DNA from: Wuchereria bancrofti
Taxonomy: Eukaryota; Nematoda; Chromadorea; Rhabditida; Onchocercidae
Assembly: GCA_005281725.1 (NCBI GenBank)
Contig: SSBO01000001.1
Location: 7,643,323-7,707,322, forward strand
DNA length: 64,000 bases
Direction: 5' to 3'
The notes below the pieces were generated by a model. It saw nothing but the letters and a program-made list of their open reading frames with translations. It did not search any database and was not told the DNA's origin. The translations under genes and the position numbers were made by a program. Of this stretch, positions 31,035 through 44,506 are shown one piece after another. The number at the start of each line of letters is the position of its first letter. The stretch's first letter is position 1.

Positions 31035-31894
31035 TTAAAAATGGTTTTTCCCAATTTTGAAATCTGTAACAATTTTGATAAAGCAAATTTGACAAATTAA
31101 TTTATAATTCTTCGTATGTCGTAGAAGTCATTAAAATCATGCATTCGTCACATAATATGACAAACATACATGGACGCATAGAATTTCACGAGAAATTCGA
31201 GTTTTATTAAAATTATTTTCGTAGAGAATTTAGAAATAATCAATAAAATTTCGAAATCAAACAAATGTAAAATCACACTGTAAAAATAATTTTTGTACAT
31301 CATAATGTTGATTTTGTCAAAATGGCGCTAATTTCATAAAAAAAAAGACAAAGTGAGTGACAAAAAAAGAAAAATAGAACTTTAATTTCGACGACAAAAA
31401 GAGAAAGAAAAAGAAGTACATGTAAATTTGAATATCAAATAAATGTATAGAAAATGAGATAGAGAAAAAGAAGTGTGTTGAAACGTTATACGGAATGTTT
31501 TATACTGCTATAATTAACAATTAAATTTAAATATTGATTATATTGTTGTCACTAATATATATTTTATCCAATCCTTAGTGAAACTTTTAAAATTGCTAGA
31601 ATCTTTGGAAATTTTCCAAAAATCCCAACTAATCTATTGGGAATCAAACCGAAAAAGTCATAAATTAAAAAAGAACGGCACTGCAATTCACAAACGACGC
31701 ACAGAAATGCATGCGTTTTGTCTATGCAACATCCCAAATGAAATACGCTACACGGATGAAACGAATCATTTCGAAATTTAATTTAAATGCAAAGTAAAAA
31801 TTAAAAAAAGGAAATTTGGGTTTTTATAGAAAGAAAGAATTTTAAATTGATTGAAATATTTGATGGTTGTTACTTATAGACAATTTTTATAGAA

Positions 31895-32125
31895 ATCCAA
31901 AGCACTATAATAAATAGAACTTTAAGTGCTCAGGATGCTATACTGGATAGGACTTGAAATAGATCTCCTGGAAGTGATTAGGATTCTATAGTAGATAGAA
32001 CCTAAGATAAACAACCTGAATGTGTCGATGATACTATAATAGAACCTAAATTGAATTACTTGAAATTGTCCATAATATTATAATAGAAGGACCTGAAATA
32101 GACAACCTGAAAGTTTCGATGATAA
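31895..32125. repeat. Degenerate short tandem repeat
   Basis: Variants of a block containing ACTATAATAGAACCT followed by an AACCTGAAA-like word recur every 50-60 bp about four times with many changes. It lies just left of the 26-bp array. Confidence 0.55.
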
Positions 32126-32246
32126 TTAGCAAAACACAAAGTAAACAGATGATGCCATTCGCAAGTACAATCATCTCATATCGATCATTTAATTAAACTA
32201 ACAAATCAATAGGATATCGGTTAAAACACTGCATTTACATCCAGTG

Positions 32247-32506
32247 TCTATTCAATAACATTTTACCCAATGTTCATTCAATAACATTTTACCCAATGTT
32301 CATTCAACAACATTTTACCCAATGTTCATTCAATAACATTTTACCCAATGTTCATTCAATAACATTTTACCCAATGTTCATTCAATAACATTTTACCCAA
32401 TGTTCATTCAATAACATTTTACCCAATGTTCATTCAATAACATTTTACCCAATGTTCATTCAATAACATTTTACCCAATGTTCATTCAATAACATTTTAC
32501 TCATTG
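32247..32506. repeat. 26-bp minisatellite, about ten copies
   Basis: The unit TTCATTCAATAACATTTTAC plus CCAATG repeats head to tail about ten times almost without change (one copy has CAACAAC in place of CAATAAC). A more degraded unit follows to about 32560. No spacers vary between units, so it is a minisatellite and not a CRISPR-like array. Confidence 0.95.
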
Positions 32507-35467
32507 ACTACCCAATCTTATCTAAAGTCCACTCAACAACATTTCATCCAGTCGTCTATTTAAATACATATTTGCTGAATTTCATTTACCAATTAATAAT
32601 CAAATTCTAATTTCATTCTTAAATTCGTCTTACGAGAAAAAGAAAAGAATTGTTTTCATTGACGAGAAGTTCTTGAAATGCTTACAATGGAGCAAAAAAA
32701 AAAAAAATAATGAAGAAAATAAAAATGTGAAAGGCTTTAATTTAATTTACCATATGTTTTCGTTTTTCATTTTAGCTTAAAATGATTTTTTTTGGTAGTT
32801 TGAAATTTCTTAATTATGCAAAAATCGTTTAGCTGAAATAATTAAATTTGCGTATTTTCTACACAAATGTACTTCATTACTTCATCTCATTTCTTTCGCT
32901 CAAATGAAAAATTTCGATTTTTCCTTTCTTTCAAATTATATGCAATTTGAATTTACGAAATAAGTGAACAATTTCTGCTGCATATTATTCAATAACAATA
33001 AGTTTTGAACTGAATCAAAACTTTTTTCAATTATTTTGATTAACATATTTCATTTTTGATTTATCCAGCCTTTTTTATTTTTAATTCATGTGCTAAATTA
33101 GCAATAAATATTTACTATTTTGAAAAAAAAAATAGTAATAATAAATAAAGAGAAAAAGTGGGAAAGTTTGGAAAGAATTAATGTCAGAATTATCATTACT
33201 TCAATAATTATCAAAGGAACATACCATCATAGATTATTTAACAAACTGAATTTAAATATTTTTACAGAAATAATGTCGTTTAAAATGGGGTCATTAAATC
33301 AGCTGAAATCTGATCTTATCACTATTACTCGTTATAGTTTATGTTTCTCATTCATGTTTTGTTATCAGTTAATCATCTTACTTCGATAATAGATTTAAAT
33401 ATTCTAGAAAAGTGAACAATACTTTTAAATTCCCTTTCATTTTATCAAATAAAAGAAAAATTTTTTTAATTAACAATCTTTTGTTTCTACAAAATTTCGC
33501 TTTTTTCTGCATCATTTAATCTGTTTTTTAAACTAATCCATTGAAAAATGCAATATTTGATTATAATTAATTTAAGGAAAGTATTTACTAGTTTATTGCT
33601 GAGATTTACTGTTTAATTTAAATCATGTTTTCTTTCAAATAAATTTTGCAATACTGGAAAACACTGTGTTGTTGATTTATTATCAATTATCATTATCATT
33701 TAGATTTATTAGTTTATTAAAACAAAGTTTACCTTTCAAATAGATTTTACATATATAAAAAAGCATTGTATTCGCGATACATTATCAGTTATCATTGTCA
33801 TCCAAATATTCGGGTAAAGATCAACTGAAAATGATCAAAAATATAAAACATGATGAAACTGGTTACAACATGCTCTATTTTGTTTGAGTAAAAGCTCAAA
33901 TTTGCATAAAGGAAATGGTTAAAAAATTTTCTCAAAGGTATTATCAAAAATAAAAATAACAGAAACAAAAAAATATATATATATATATTTTTTTCTGTTA
34001 ATGGACTGAAATGAAATGAAACAAAAAATAAATAAATAAATAAATGAACTACTTTTTATCAAAATCAGTATTTAATTTCAACATTACATTATCTCATACA
34101 TTTGATTAATTAATTTTTTCCTGTTTGATTTAGCCAAAGTTAATTAATCAGTGGCTCCGTTTATTAAGAAATGTAAACTTCCTATTTTCATTTTCATAAT
34201 GACCATACTTCATTCATATTATTCATATTTAAAATTAAAATCAAATATTTGCAATGATCATAAATCAGCAATAACTCATTCAAATTGTGAGAAGAAAGGA
34301 AAAAGAAAATAGCATATGAATAATAAACAAAAGATAGTTTAAAATATTTAAAACATTTTTTTCTGCTTTTATTTCATTGAAATATTCATTTTCTTTTTTT
34401 TTCTTTTTCTTTTCATTTCCTTTCTTACACTTTTTTTTTATTAGGAAAACAACAAATTTTGGGGATGTAAATTTTTTCCCGATTATTTTTTATTTTGGTT
34501 GATATTATTATACATCATTAACTTGAATTATTTATAAATTTACATTATCATTAATTTGGTCAATATTATTAGTTCTATCATTGTTAATTTGGATTACTAT
34601 TATTAATTATTTTGTTGACATCAATGTTTATTTCATTATTAATCTGGATTATTTTTGATAATATTTTTACTATTATTCTGTTAACTTATATTACTATTAT
34701 TAATTTTTTCGGCATTATCTTTAAATGATATTTGGATTGTCATTAAATAAAAGCGTTTTTTTAAACAAAAGAAATAAAAGCACTTTTTTGAGGAATTTCC
34801 TTGTAATAAATCCATAAAATATGTATTAAATAAAAGAAAAAGCAATTAATGTAAGCAATTTATTTATTTCCATTTCTTTGTCTTGAAATTATAATTTTAG
34901 CTTTTTTTTGAAGAACTTTTTTTCGCTAAATGCCTTACTTAGTGATTTTTTGTGATTTATATTTTAGTGTCTTTCACGCATTAAAAATTTAATTGAACTG
35001 AGATGAAAATAATGAATAAAATGGAAAAAATTAAATTGAAAAAGAAAAACTTTCCTCATCTTTATAAAATAACACATTTTCATGTCTTCACGTTTTCATT
35101 TTCATTTAAAAAGGAGAACATATAAACATTTTTTTAAATGTTCTTTCAATTCAGTGTCCACAATTTTGCATATGTATTAACTGAGGAAATATAAAGGGAA
35201 AGATTATGAAAGTTATGAAGTGAAAGGTATGAAAAATAATGAATGTAAACAAACATTTAAATGTTGTTTAATTAATTAATATTCACAACCAAATTACACT
35301 CTTTTCATTTTCCCTTTTTTTTCAGTCAGTTTGATTCAATAATTTCTTCAAGTTATTGAGCTTTGAATTTGGCTTCAGTAGTCTTTGAACTATGGTCCAG
35401 CAACCATAATCTCAACATATTGCTAAATTATTCGACACGAAAACTGGAATCAGGAGAGATACATATA

Positions 35468-35545
35468 AGTAAAGGGAAGAAGAAAAGGAGGGAGAAAGGC
35501 AGAGAGGGAGATAGACAAAGAGAGAGAGAGAGAGAGAGTGACAAA
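35468..35545. repeat. GA-rich purine tract with (GA)n run
   Basis: AAGGAGGGAGAAAG-type purine DNA leading into a clean GA dinucleotide run. Possible microsatellite or promoter-type GA tract; nothing coding. Confidence 0.75.
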
Positions 35546-35934
35546 AAGATAAGGAGGGAATTTCATAGCAACTACTGCATCATCCTAAAGGCTATTATAT
35601 AGAATTTTGCAATTTGAGAAAGAGTTACGAGTGAGTGTAATTGTTAGCAAATTGATGGATTCTTGTCGTCGTCCTCGGTCTGTCTGTCTGTCTCTTTGTC
35701 TGTCCATCCGTCTGCACGTTTGTGTGTAATCCAATATATTTCAATTGATATTGAATAATAAATTTCAATGGGTAACCTGCAACATCCATCGTTGTGACTT
35801 ATAAACTTTTCAATCCGTGGCACTTTTCATTCTATTCATTCATTCCTCGTTTTTATGATTTCATTTTCAAATTTCGAAATAATTTATTATAATTTCACCT
35901 GAATGAGTACGAAATTCTAATAAAATATGATGCA

Positions 35935-36075
35935 ATATAATATAACATAATAATAATTTATAATAATAAGTAATAATAATATACAATGCCATGATAAGAT
36001 AATATAATAATATATAATAATGTTAATATTATTATATATAATACAATAATAATATAATATGTAATAATTCTATGT
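35935..36075. repeat. TAATAATA-rich simple sequence
   Basis: Imperfect ATAATAATATA units on a pure A/T background. Confidence 0.7.
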
Positions 36076-37527
36076 ATATAATAACATCTCACAGTCGTAG
36101 CTTTTCCAAATTTAATATACTTTTTTGCTCCAGAAATTTTTAAAAAATTTTATTTTCCTTTTTTGTTTTTTTAGAGAGAGTTTTTAATATAACAAAAAAA
36201 AAAAGAAATTTTTTTCTTCTATAAGCGCAGTAAAATAATAATGCGTGTATTTTTCAACTTTGTTTTTGATTGAGAGAACAAACTGAAGTATATATGATGA
36301 AAATAAATCTTGTCATTTCCTCAAAATTAAAATTTAGAATCTTATAAAATGCCATATTTGAAGTAAAAATCTTGAAAACAATGACTTTCAATTATCTCTG
36401 TTCGTTTCTCTCCTTCACTCTCCCCTTTCCCCTTTATTTCAAGTGGTACTTTATTCTAATTGAATTGGCAGTGGTGCAATGTTGTTTTAAGTTGCTAAAA
36501 AGTTATGTTTATAGCAAGTCAAGAAAAGGTAATCAATATACGATTTTAAATAACATTAGACAAACCGTGAGGAATATGATGTGATTAAAGTTAAAATGTT
36601 TAAAAAAAATTTTAATTTTTATTAATTTTTCTTTAAATTTAAGTGTAAAAAAATTTCATTTCGCCAAATTCTTTCTTCTGGTCTGCTCTCTGTTTTATTT
36701 GTTTGTTTGTTTGTTTTTTTTGAAGTAAAACATAATAAACTTGAATGATTTCTGAAATGCGCATCTCTTTTTGTTTTTGTTTTTTTTGTTTTTGTTTTTC
36801 ATTCGTGACATTGAAATTTTCGAAAATACCAATGGCAAAAATGCAAATAACATTCATTTTTTTCCACCAAAAACTGGATGTTTTGGGTTTTTTTTTCTTC
36901 CATCAAATTTTACACTTTATCATTTTGTAAGAAGCTTTGAAATAAAAGAAAATGGAAGAATAAAAATGAGCAAAATAAAATTTACAATTAAAAGAAAAAG
37001 GAAAAAAGCAAACAGTGGAAAAAGTAAACGAAGAAAAGCAAAAGATTTTATTTTTTTAAATAAAAAGTAAGATACAATTTTCTGGAAAAAAAATTTTAAA
37101 TAAATTATTAGTTAAGTAACATGTGAAGTAAAAAAAATGGGAAGAAAGTGTTGTGGCATAAATTAATTTAAAATGCAAATTATTAGGAAATCAAACAACG
37201 ATTTTATCGTAAATTGAATCAAATAAGAGTCACAACATTTTTTTTTCGCAAAAAATTTCGCAAATTAAATAAAAAGTAAAGTCTTTGTTTTGAAATCAAA
37301 CGAAATTGAAAGAAAAAAAAAACTCATAGAACAAATTTTCTTTTCGGAAAAAAAAATAGTCAGAAAAGAGCGGAAAAAATAAACAAAACGTAAATAAATC
37401 GAGAAATTTATATGATGTAAATTCATAATTAAATGCATTAAAAAGATTTTTTTTTTCGTCACCTATTGTTAAAGAAACCATACAGTTTGTTTAGTTATTT
37501 GCAATTATTATTCCAAAGATATTTACT

Positions 37528-37562
37528 CTCCTCTCCTCTCCCTCTCTCTCTCTCTCTCCATC
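37528..37562. repeat. CT microsatellite
   Basis: CTCTCCTCTCCCTCTCTCTCT-type run. Similar CT/GA runs occur at about 39155-39182, 39604-39622 and 39755-39796. Confidence 0.8.
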
Positions 37563-37889
37563 TCTTTCACTTCTTTCTTTTGAAATTTTGTTTAAACATG
37601 CGTTTTGATAAAATGTTGTGCTCATTGGGTGGCAAAATGTAAAGAAAAAAGGAAAAGAAGAAAAAATTCAAACTTTTATATGGTTGTTATCACATACATT
37701 CATTGATGTTCTCATCTATTTTCACAATATTTTTTTATGTATAAAATTTATCACAATATTATCACAACATTTATCACAATATCAGCACAACACTTATCAA
37801 AGTATCATCACAAATTGAATTGGAATGATTTTTCTATCAAATATTAAATTGATATGATATCTCAATCAAACATTAAATATCTGATATTT

Positions 37890-38310
37890 CGTCGCCTCTC
37901 AACCGTTTGCCCGTGCTTTCCCTTTCCTTCCCTAATTTTAACCTTCCCTGCTCTAATCTCCTTATCCCTTATACATTCAGCAGTTTCAGTTTCCCTCCCT
38001 TTTTCCCGTCCATATTTATTTCCTCAATCTTTCATCCACTTACTGCCCTTTCCCTCTACCGCGCTATTAATCCCTCATAATTTCCCCATTTCCGCTCTCT
38101 TCTATATGCCTTAATGACTTCCCTCTTCTTTCCTTCCTCCCTTCTTTTCCCCGCCTTTTTACCCACCCGTCTATTAATTCCCTCAAACATGAATGAATTT
38201 TCTCCCTTTCTTCCTTTTTCCCCGCCCCGCTTTTTTCTTCCCTGCCTATTTATACCCATCAAACTTAGTGATTTTCCTTTCTTTCATCATTTCCCGCTCG
38301 TCTGTTAAAT
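37890..38310. repeat. Pyrimidine-rich degenerate array
   Basis: About 400 bp in which the + strand is dominated by TTTCCCTT, CTTCCCT and TTTCCCCGCC words. Islands such as CTATTAATTCCCTCA or CTATTAATCCCTCATAA recur at irregular 50-120 bp spacing. Open frames here are by-products of the composition. Confidence 0.7.
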
Positions 38311-39800
38311 TCCTTTAAATGATACCAAACAAAAATATGAGGGTAAATTCGACGATGAAATAAATATCTTTTCAATGCATTTAGTCGTTTAATCTAATCA
38401 CTCTGATACCATTAATCATTTAATTTTGCTCATTAATTAGTTGATTAATTGGTTAATTAATCAATTAATTAACTAATTGATTATTCAGCTAGCTCATTTC
38501 CCTTCAACTCATTTTTAATATTAGTTCATAATTTCATCAGTGTCAACAAAACTTGTCATCCTTTCCCGCCTCTTCATCATATGATGTAAAAATAAAACGT
38601 AAAAGCATAACATTTCTTTCCCTTTTTTTCTTTTCCTTTCCCTTTCTTTTTTTTCCTTTCCTATTTTATCTTATGGAGAAATGATGGAAATCAATAAAAT
38701 ATGACACTGTATGCTAATATTTATATAGCTGTAATAATTACATTAATTTATTTAATTTAAATTTTGTTCGCACATCCCTTAATTTTTGTTAATAAAAAAA
38801 ATGTCATACCTTTTTCAATTTTAATTACTTCTGATTGATAATTACCTTAAATTTTCATTTTTTTCATATTTAATTAATTTCAGGGGAAATAATCCAATTT
38901 ATTGGTTAATTCAATTTAAAAAAAAGCTGAAAAAATTTAAATGATTAAATAATTTAACTAAAAATTTTTTCAAATTGAAAATAATTCCTGGTTTTATATT
39001 ATAATTTAAATTTTAAAAAAATGCATAAAAAAACGCTTTAATGCACATTTTAAAATATGCATACATATGAACACGAAACAAATGTGAAATAAATGTAAAA
39101 GAAAAAACGAAGAAATAAATTTAATTTTAATATTTTTGCATTTTTCTTTCTCTTTGGCACTCTCTCTCTCTCGTCTCTCTGTATAGAAGCCTAATTACAT
39201 ATTGCACCAGCCAGATATCACTTGTGGAAGGCCTAGAATTAGCTAAACTTTCGAGATAAATTACTTTTTTGCTTTTACTATCTTTGATCTATTCCAAAAT
39301 TGTATTCCTTCTATTATCTCTTTTTTAATCTCACCTATACTATTTATGCAATCCTCTATTATCTATCATTCGTCTTCCTCTCCTTTCTCTTTCTTTCTTT
39401 TTCTTTGTTCCAGATTATTCTCTTTTTTTCTTCATTTCTTTTTCTTCGTTACTACATTTTAGGTAATTATTTCATTCAAAATTTTGCTCAAAAATTTAGC
39501 TAAGCTTTAATCGTTAATTTTAAAATGTTATTGTTATTTAAAAATCGAAATAAAATTTGTTAGGGAAAAAGACGACAGGAAGAGAAGAGAAAAGACGACA
39601 AATAAAGAGAGAGAGAGACAGAACAGAGGGAAAGTTTTATCAGTTGCATTTATTTCTTTCGTTAATCTTTTTCATTTTATTAATTTATGTTTAATCCAAT
39701 GAAAATTTCGTGTCAACACAAGAAATTTACGATTCCTTTTCTCTCTAATTCTCTCCCTCCCGTCTCTCTGTGTGCGTGTGTCTCTCTCTCTCTCCCTGTG

Positions 39801-41328
39801 TCTTTTTTGGTTAATTTTATATGGATTTAATTGTAATAATTAGCAATCATTGTATAAATAAATTGACATTACAAACTATGTTTATATATGATAATATCAT
39901 TGTTGTTTCATAAGTTCCAATCGAAGAAATATAAGCAAAATGCTCAAACTTGTTAAATTTCATTTAATTAATTAATTTTTTTTTGCAACTTTTCCTTGCT
40001 GCTTTACATCGATTAATTATTTTCTTTAAGAAATGAAAACAAAATAAGATTCAAAATAAAAAATTTTGGAAAAAGAACTGCAAAAATAAAAATATTACAA
40101 ATACTAGAAAATAAAATTATAAATATATGTGGCATATCGTTTAAATATTTAAAGTACTATAATGTTTACTTCTATTTTCACAATTATTAATTGCTATTAA
40201 TGAGATATTTTATTTAATTCGCATATGAGAACTTTATTTGATTCTCATATTTAAGGCATTTATTGTTTTATACATATCTGATTAGTAGCAAAATTTTGTG
40301 GAAATTGTGGAATTGTTTTCAGTTCAAATTTTGTATAACTTTGAGGATTTTTATTTTGAACTTTATTTGATTCTCATTTTCTATTCGATAATACATATAA
40401 TATCTTTAATGATTTGTCGAAGGATTTTGTCTCGATTGCTATATTTTTGAAGTTATGAAAGGATGAAGTTTCAGTGCTATTGAAGTTTATAATTAATTAA
40501 ATGAAGGTAGAAGTAATTATACCGGCGCTCACTTATTAGCACTTACATTAACTCTTCCATTCATTAAATTCCAATTTAAATGCTAAAATGGATTTAATTT
40601 TGGGATTACTTACAGCTTTCAAATCATAAAGTAACAGGAAACGTCCGTTTTGTGCTGTTTACTGCAAATTACTATTAGAATTAACTGGTGCTATTGTTTC
40701 AGCTACTGCATTGGTAGTTTTCAACTTTCATAAGCATGACAGCTGAGGTGCAAGCAACAGGTAAATTGGATTATTACTCATCTTCACTGCAATTAAATCG
40801 GTCGAAATTTCAAATTAATTGAATTTAGTGTCTATTTATTATTTCATAAATTTCACATTGCATCATTTAACCCTTCGACATATGCAAATTTCAATTCGAC
40901 TTTTATGAAGTGTTGACCAACAAATATGGCTGAGTTAATTAAATTTGACCTTAAGGTTTTAATATTCACTTTACTTAATGGCTTAAACAATACTATTTCA
41001 AAATCCGTTCCGGAATATTTGATGGACCAAACAGTGAATACCTTAGTATATTTAATCAAATTTCTGACTCTTTGGTAAAATAACCCAATGGATCATACTG
41101 GATTAGTGATAAGCATCGAGTATTTCCAAACATTCACTACTGCACAGTAATTAGCCTAATGAACCTAGCAACTATCATCCTGTAAAGACTTGCAACTCTT
41201 AAAATAACAATGAAATATCAGTAAGCAAAATGATGAATAATGGAAAAAAGTAACTAATCGTAATTTCAAATTCCTCAATCTTAAATGCTTAAGTGAAACA
41301 ATAATTACTGCTGTAAAAGTTATTAAAT
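39801..41328. repeat. Duplicated block A, first copy (5' flank and exon 1 of SLC17 copy 1)
   Basis: By eye this block matches 49868-51395 almost base for base (constant offset 10067), covering the promoter side, exon 1 and much of intron 1 of the transporter gene. The left edge adjoins a CT microsatellite here but unrelated DNA in the other copy. The right edge is abrupt, after TAAAAGTTATTA. Confidence 0.9.
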
Positions 41329-44300
41329 TATCATTCACTGGCATTATGAATCATTAACACGTTCTCATAATTACAATAGGGATAATTACTATTATTATTA
41401 AAATTACTCTTTTAATTTAATTAATATATACGTACCATAATTCATTCGTTATTTCAGCCCTTTTGGGTTCCCAACGGTTTAATCTTGCGTTGGTTGGATT
41501 TTTGGGTTGTGTTGTCATTTACGCTTTACGTACCGATGTTAGTGTTGCAATTGTTTGTATGGTGAACAGCACAGCGGTGGACATGATAACTGGTGCTGGT
41601 GATATTAATGTAACCAAGAAAGCTACTACTACATGTTCAGCACAAAGTGAAACTAAATCAACCGAAAAGGATACGGTATATTTTTCATTTCATTTAAAAT
41701 ATTACATTTCTAATCAGTATTAAAAGTAACACTACTGTTTTAATTAAAATATTTTATAATTGCTAAAAACATTAAGAAAATTTAGAAAGCTTATTAGCAA
41801 GAATGGAATGATAATAAATAATCATAAAAATTAAATTTTTTTTAATTTTATTGCATGGAATGATCTTTAATGATAACATTTAGTACATTAAGAAAAAATA
41901 TGTAAAATAATTATATCTAATTATTTAATTAATAAATACATTTCAGGTTATGGGTGAATTGGTTTGGAAGAAAGATGAGCAAGGATATGTATTGAGTGCC
42001 TTCTTTTGGGGCTATATTTGCAGCCAAATCATTGGCGGTTATTTAGCCGGTCGATATGGCGGTCGTTTGGTGATCGGTATTACGGTTCTGGGAAGTGCAA
42101 TTCTTACTTTGATTGGTCCATTAGCCGCAACGACCAGCGTTTTTGCATTCATCGTTGCGCGAGCTCTTATGGGTTTTATGCAGGTACTAATAATTTATTG
42201 TCCTTCAGCTTCAAATTTCCAAGTTTCTCGATTAATTTTCCAATCATAAATATATATTTTCAATTTGCAGGGTGCTATATTTCCTGCATTCCATACTATG
42301 TGGTCAGTATGGGCGCCACCTTTGGAAAGAAGTTTATTGACCGGTTTAACATATGCAGGTTCGCTTACATTTCTTCTTTTTCTCGCAAATAAAAATCCGA
42401 TGCACATTTAAGCTCTAAAATTTAATTTCCACTTTATTTCAAAAGTGGTTTCAGATTGGACGATGCATTTGACTAATATTGTTTATCAAATAAATCTTCT
42501 TACAGGTGCTCAAATAGGTAATACAGCCGTCATGCCGCTGTCCGGTTTACTTTGCAAATATGGATTTGCTGGTGGTTGGCCATCCATCTTTTACGTTATT
42601 GGTAAGTTTGTAAAATTTTTTATGTTTCCGAATTTCCTGAAATTCACCTAATTACAAATAATTCATATTTTAATTATTTCTGATAATTTTATTAAAGACA
42701 CTTTTTAAAGGTACTGCTAAAGGTACTTTTTTTTAGGTGCGGTCGCTGTTTTATGGTGTCTTCTTTGGTTCTTCTTTGTTTCGGATCGACCATCCCAAAG
42801 TAAACGTATTTCTAAAAAGGAGCTAAACTATATCGAAAATTCATTAGCTGATATATTAGCATCGGATTCGAAAAAAGTAATGATTTTTCGGGAATTTTTC
42901 TCAGATTAGTATTTATAAACTCGATTATCATTCATTAGTTAGTTAATGAGAAACATCAATGTTTGTATGCCAGAACTAAAAGATCTTATCAAGCATGCGC
43001 AATCACGCAATCATAAAAAGTGACCTTTTGGTGCTGCTATTTTGCAGTCATTTTCAAGAGTTGAAATTCTGATCCAATTCTTTTTTAAATTCCAAGTTTA
43101 AAAAAATTTTTGATTCCAGAAAAGAGCTGTTCCATGGCTTGCAATATTCAAATCGGTACCAGTTTGGGCATTATTCTGTGGTCATTTTGCTGGTGATTGG
43201 GGTGCTTACATCATGGCAACTAGCCTTCCGCTCTTTATGAATGATGTTTTGGGATTAGATTTCGCTTCGGTTTGCTAATTTTTAATCATTCGATAAAATG
43301 GATTCATAAAAATAGTATTCTCAGTATTTCTTCAATTAATAGTCTGTTAATCTGATGAAGCTAAACGTTAAAAAATGAAAATTTTTTAATAAAAAATTTA
43401 TGAAGTCCCTATATTTTAGCTTGGATTTTTGACAGCAATTCCGTACATTGCATATTTTGTATTTATTAATTTGGGCGGTTTTGTCGCGGATAAGTTGCAA
43501 AATGCGAATATTTTATCAACTATAGCTACTCGACGCCTTGCTATGATCGTTGGTAGGTTTCATTGAAATCTTTCATATATTGCAATATGACTCTAAAATT
43601 TAATGTGTAATGTTACTTAAGTTTAACCTAGTTTTAGCTTAAAGGCATGTACGTGGATGCTTAATAAATAATAAGCATAGAAATATAATAATAATAAAAA
43701 AAAGGAAAAATAAGAAATGAGTTTAGTAAATATTTGCTAATTCATTACTGCTGAAGTATAATTGCTGAAATTACATTTCTATGCTGAAATTACAGCACTT
43801 GGAAGTCAAGCTATATTTCTGATAGCCAGTGGTCATTGTGGTTGTGGTCAGGAAACACTAGTGATCATATTCCTTACACTTGGTATTGGTTTATCTGGCG
43901 TACAGTACGCTGGTTTTGTGGTCAATTATCTTGATATTGCACCAACATTTGCTGGACCTCTGCTAGGTATTGGCAATACGATAACATGCATTGCTGGAAT
44001 CATAGGTCCACTTATGGTTGGTAAACTTACTCCCACGGTAATCTTTATTCAATTTTATGGTTTATTTGTTTTATTTTATTTTTTCTTTAGTTTATCAAAC
44101 ATTTTGTTGGTGTCTTTATATTTCTTGAATTTGAGTTTTGACAATTTTTGCAAACTTTACTTTTTATTAAACTAGACAAAAAAAGACTGTTTGTTTATTT
44201 AAACCAGTTAGATTTAAAGAAAATGATCGTATCACTGTCTTTCATTTGTTTTTGGTTTCGGTCGCGACGACTTTTCAAAACCAAATTTTTCTAAAAACAC

Positions 44301-44506
44301 TGTTTATCTTTCGTTTATTTTAGGGTTCACAGCAAGAATGGCAATTAGTTTTTTGGATTACCGGTGGAGTCTTATTGGTTGGTACTACCATTTTCTGTTT
44401 ATTTGCCAAAGGTGAAGTGCAGCCTTGGGCATTGAGCGATGTTGACAAAGAAGAAAATTGTGAACTGGAAAAAAAGACGCTTAATAGCTCGGAGAGCTCA
44501 CCGTAA
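40736..44506 (+). CDS. SLC17-family anion transporter, copy 1, ten exons
   Basis: Exons 40736-40760, 41458-41675, 41947-42183, 42271-42358, 42506-42601, 42737-42876, 43120-43269, 43420-43552, 43796-44037 and 44324-44506 join in phase and give 503 residues. A leader-acceptor-like TTGTTTCAG ends at 40701. The protein is a major-facilitator type: a first helix with the conserved arginine ([15 protein letters not shown]), the loop [10 protein letters not shown], then [18 protein letters not shown], typical of SLC17 (sialin, vesicular glutamate and Na/phosphate transporters). A loop with NST follows helix 1, and the C-terminal tail is short and polar. Substrate cannot be read from sequence; transport of organic anions across plasma or vesicle membranes is expected from family. 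It is convergent with the IL-17-like gene downstream and has a close paralogue about 10 kb to the right. Confidence 0.92.

Larger units (their letters stand above)
31035..40735. other. Nearly 10 kb without a recognised gene
   Basis: AT-rich DNA between the OSBP start (-) and the first SLC17 start (+), which face away from each other, so promoters and distal control of both could lie here. Many short frames exist, but none has a family match or plausible splice context. It holds a 26-bp tandem array, a degenerate repeat at 31.9 kb, a pyrimidine-rich array at 37.9-38.3 kb and several CT/GA microsatellites. Confidence 0.5.

Noticed and set aside
32247..32506. Possible CRISPR-like array
   Set aside because: Units are directly adjacent with no variable spacers and the genome is eukaryotic; it is a minisatellite.
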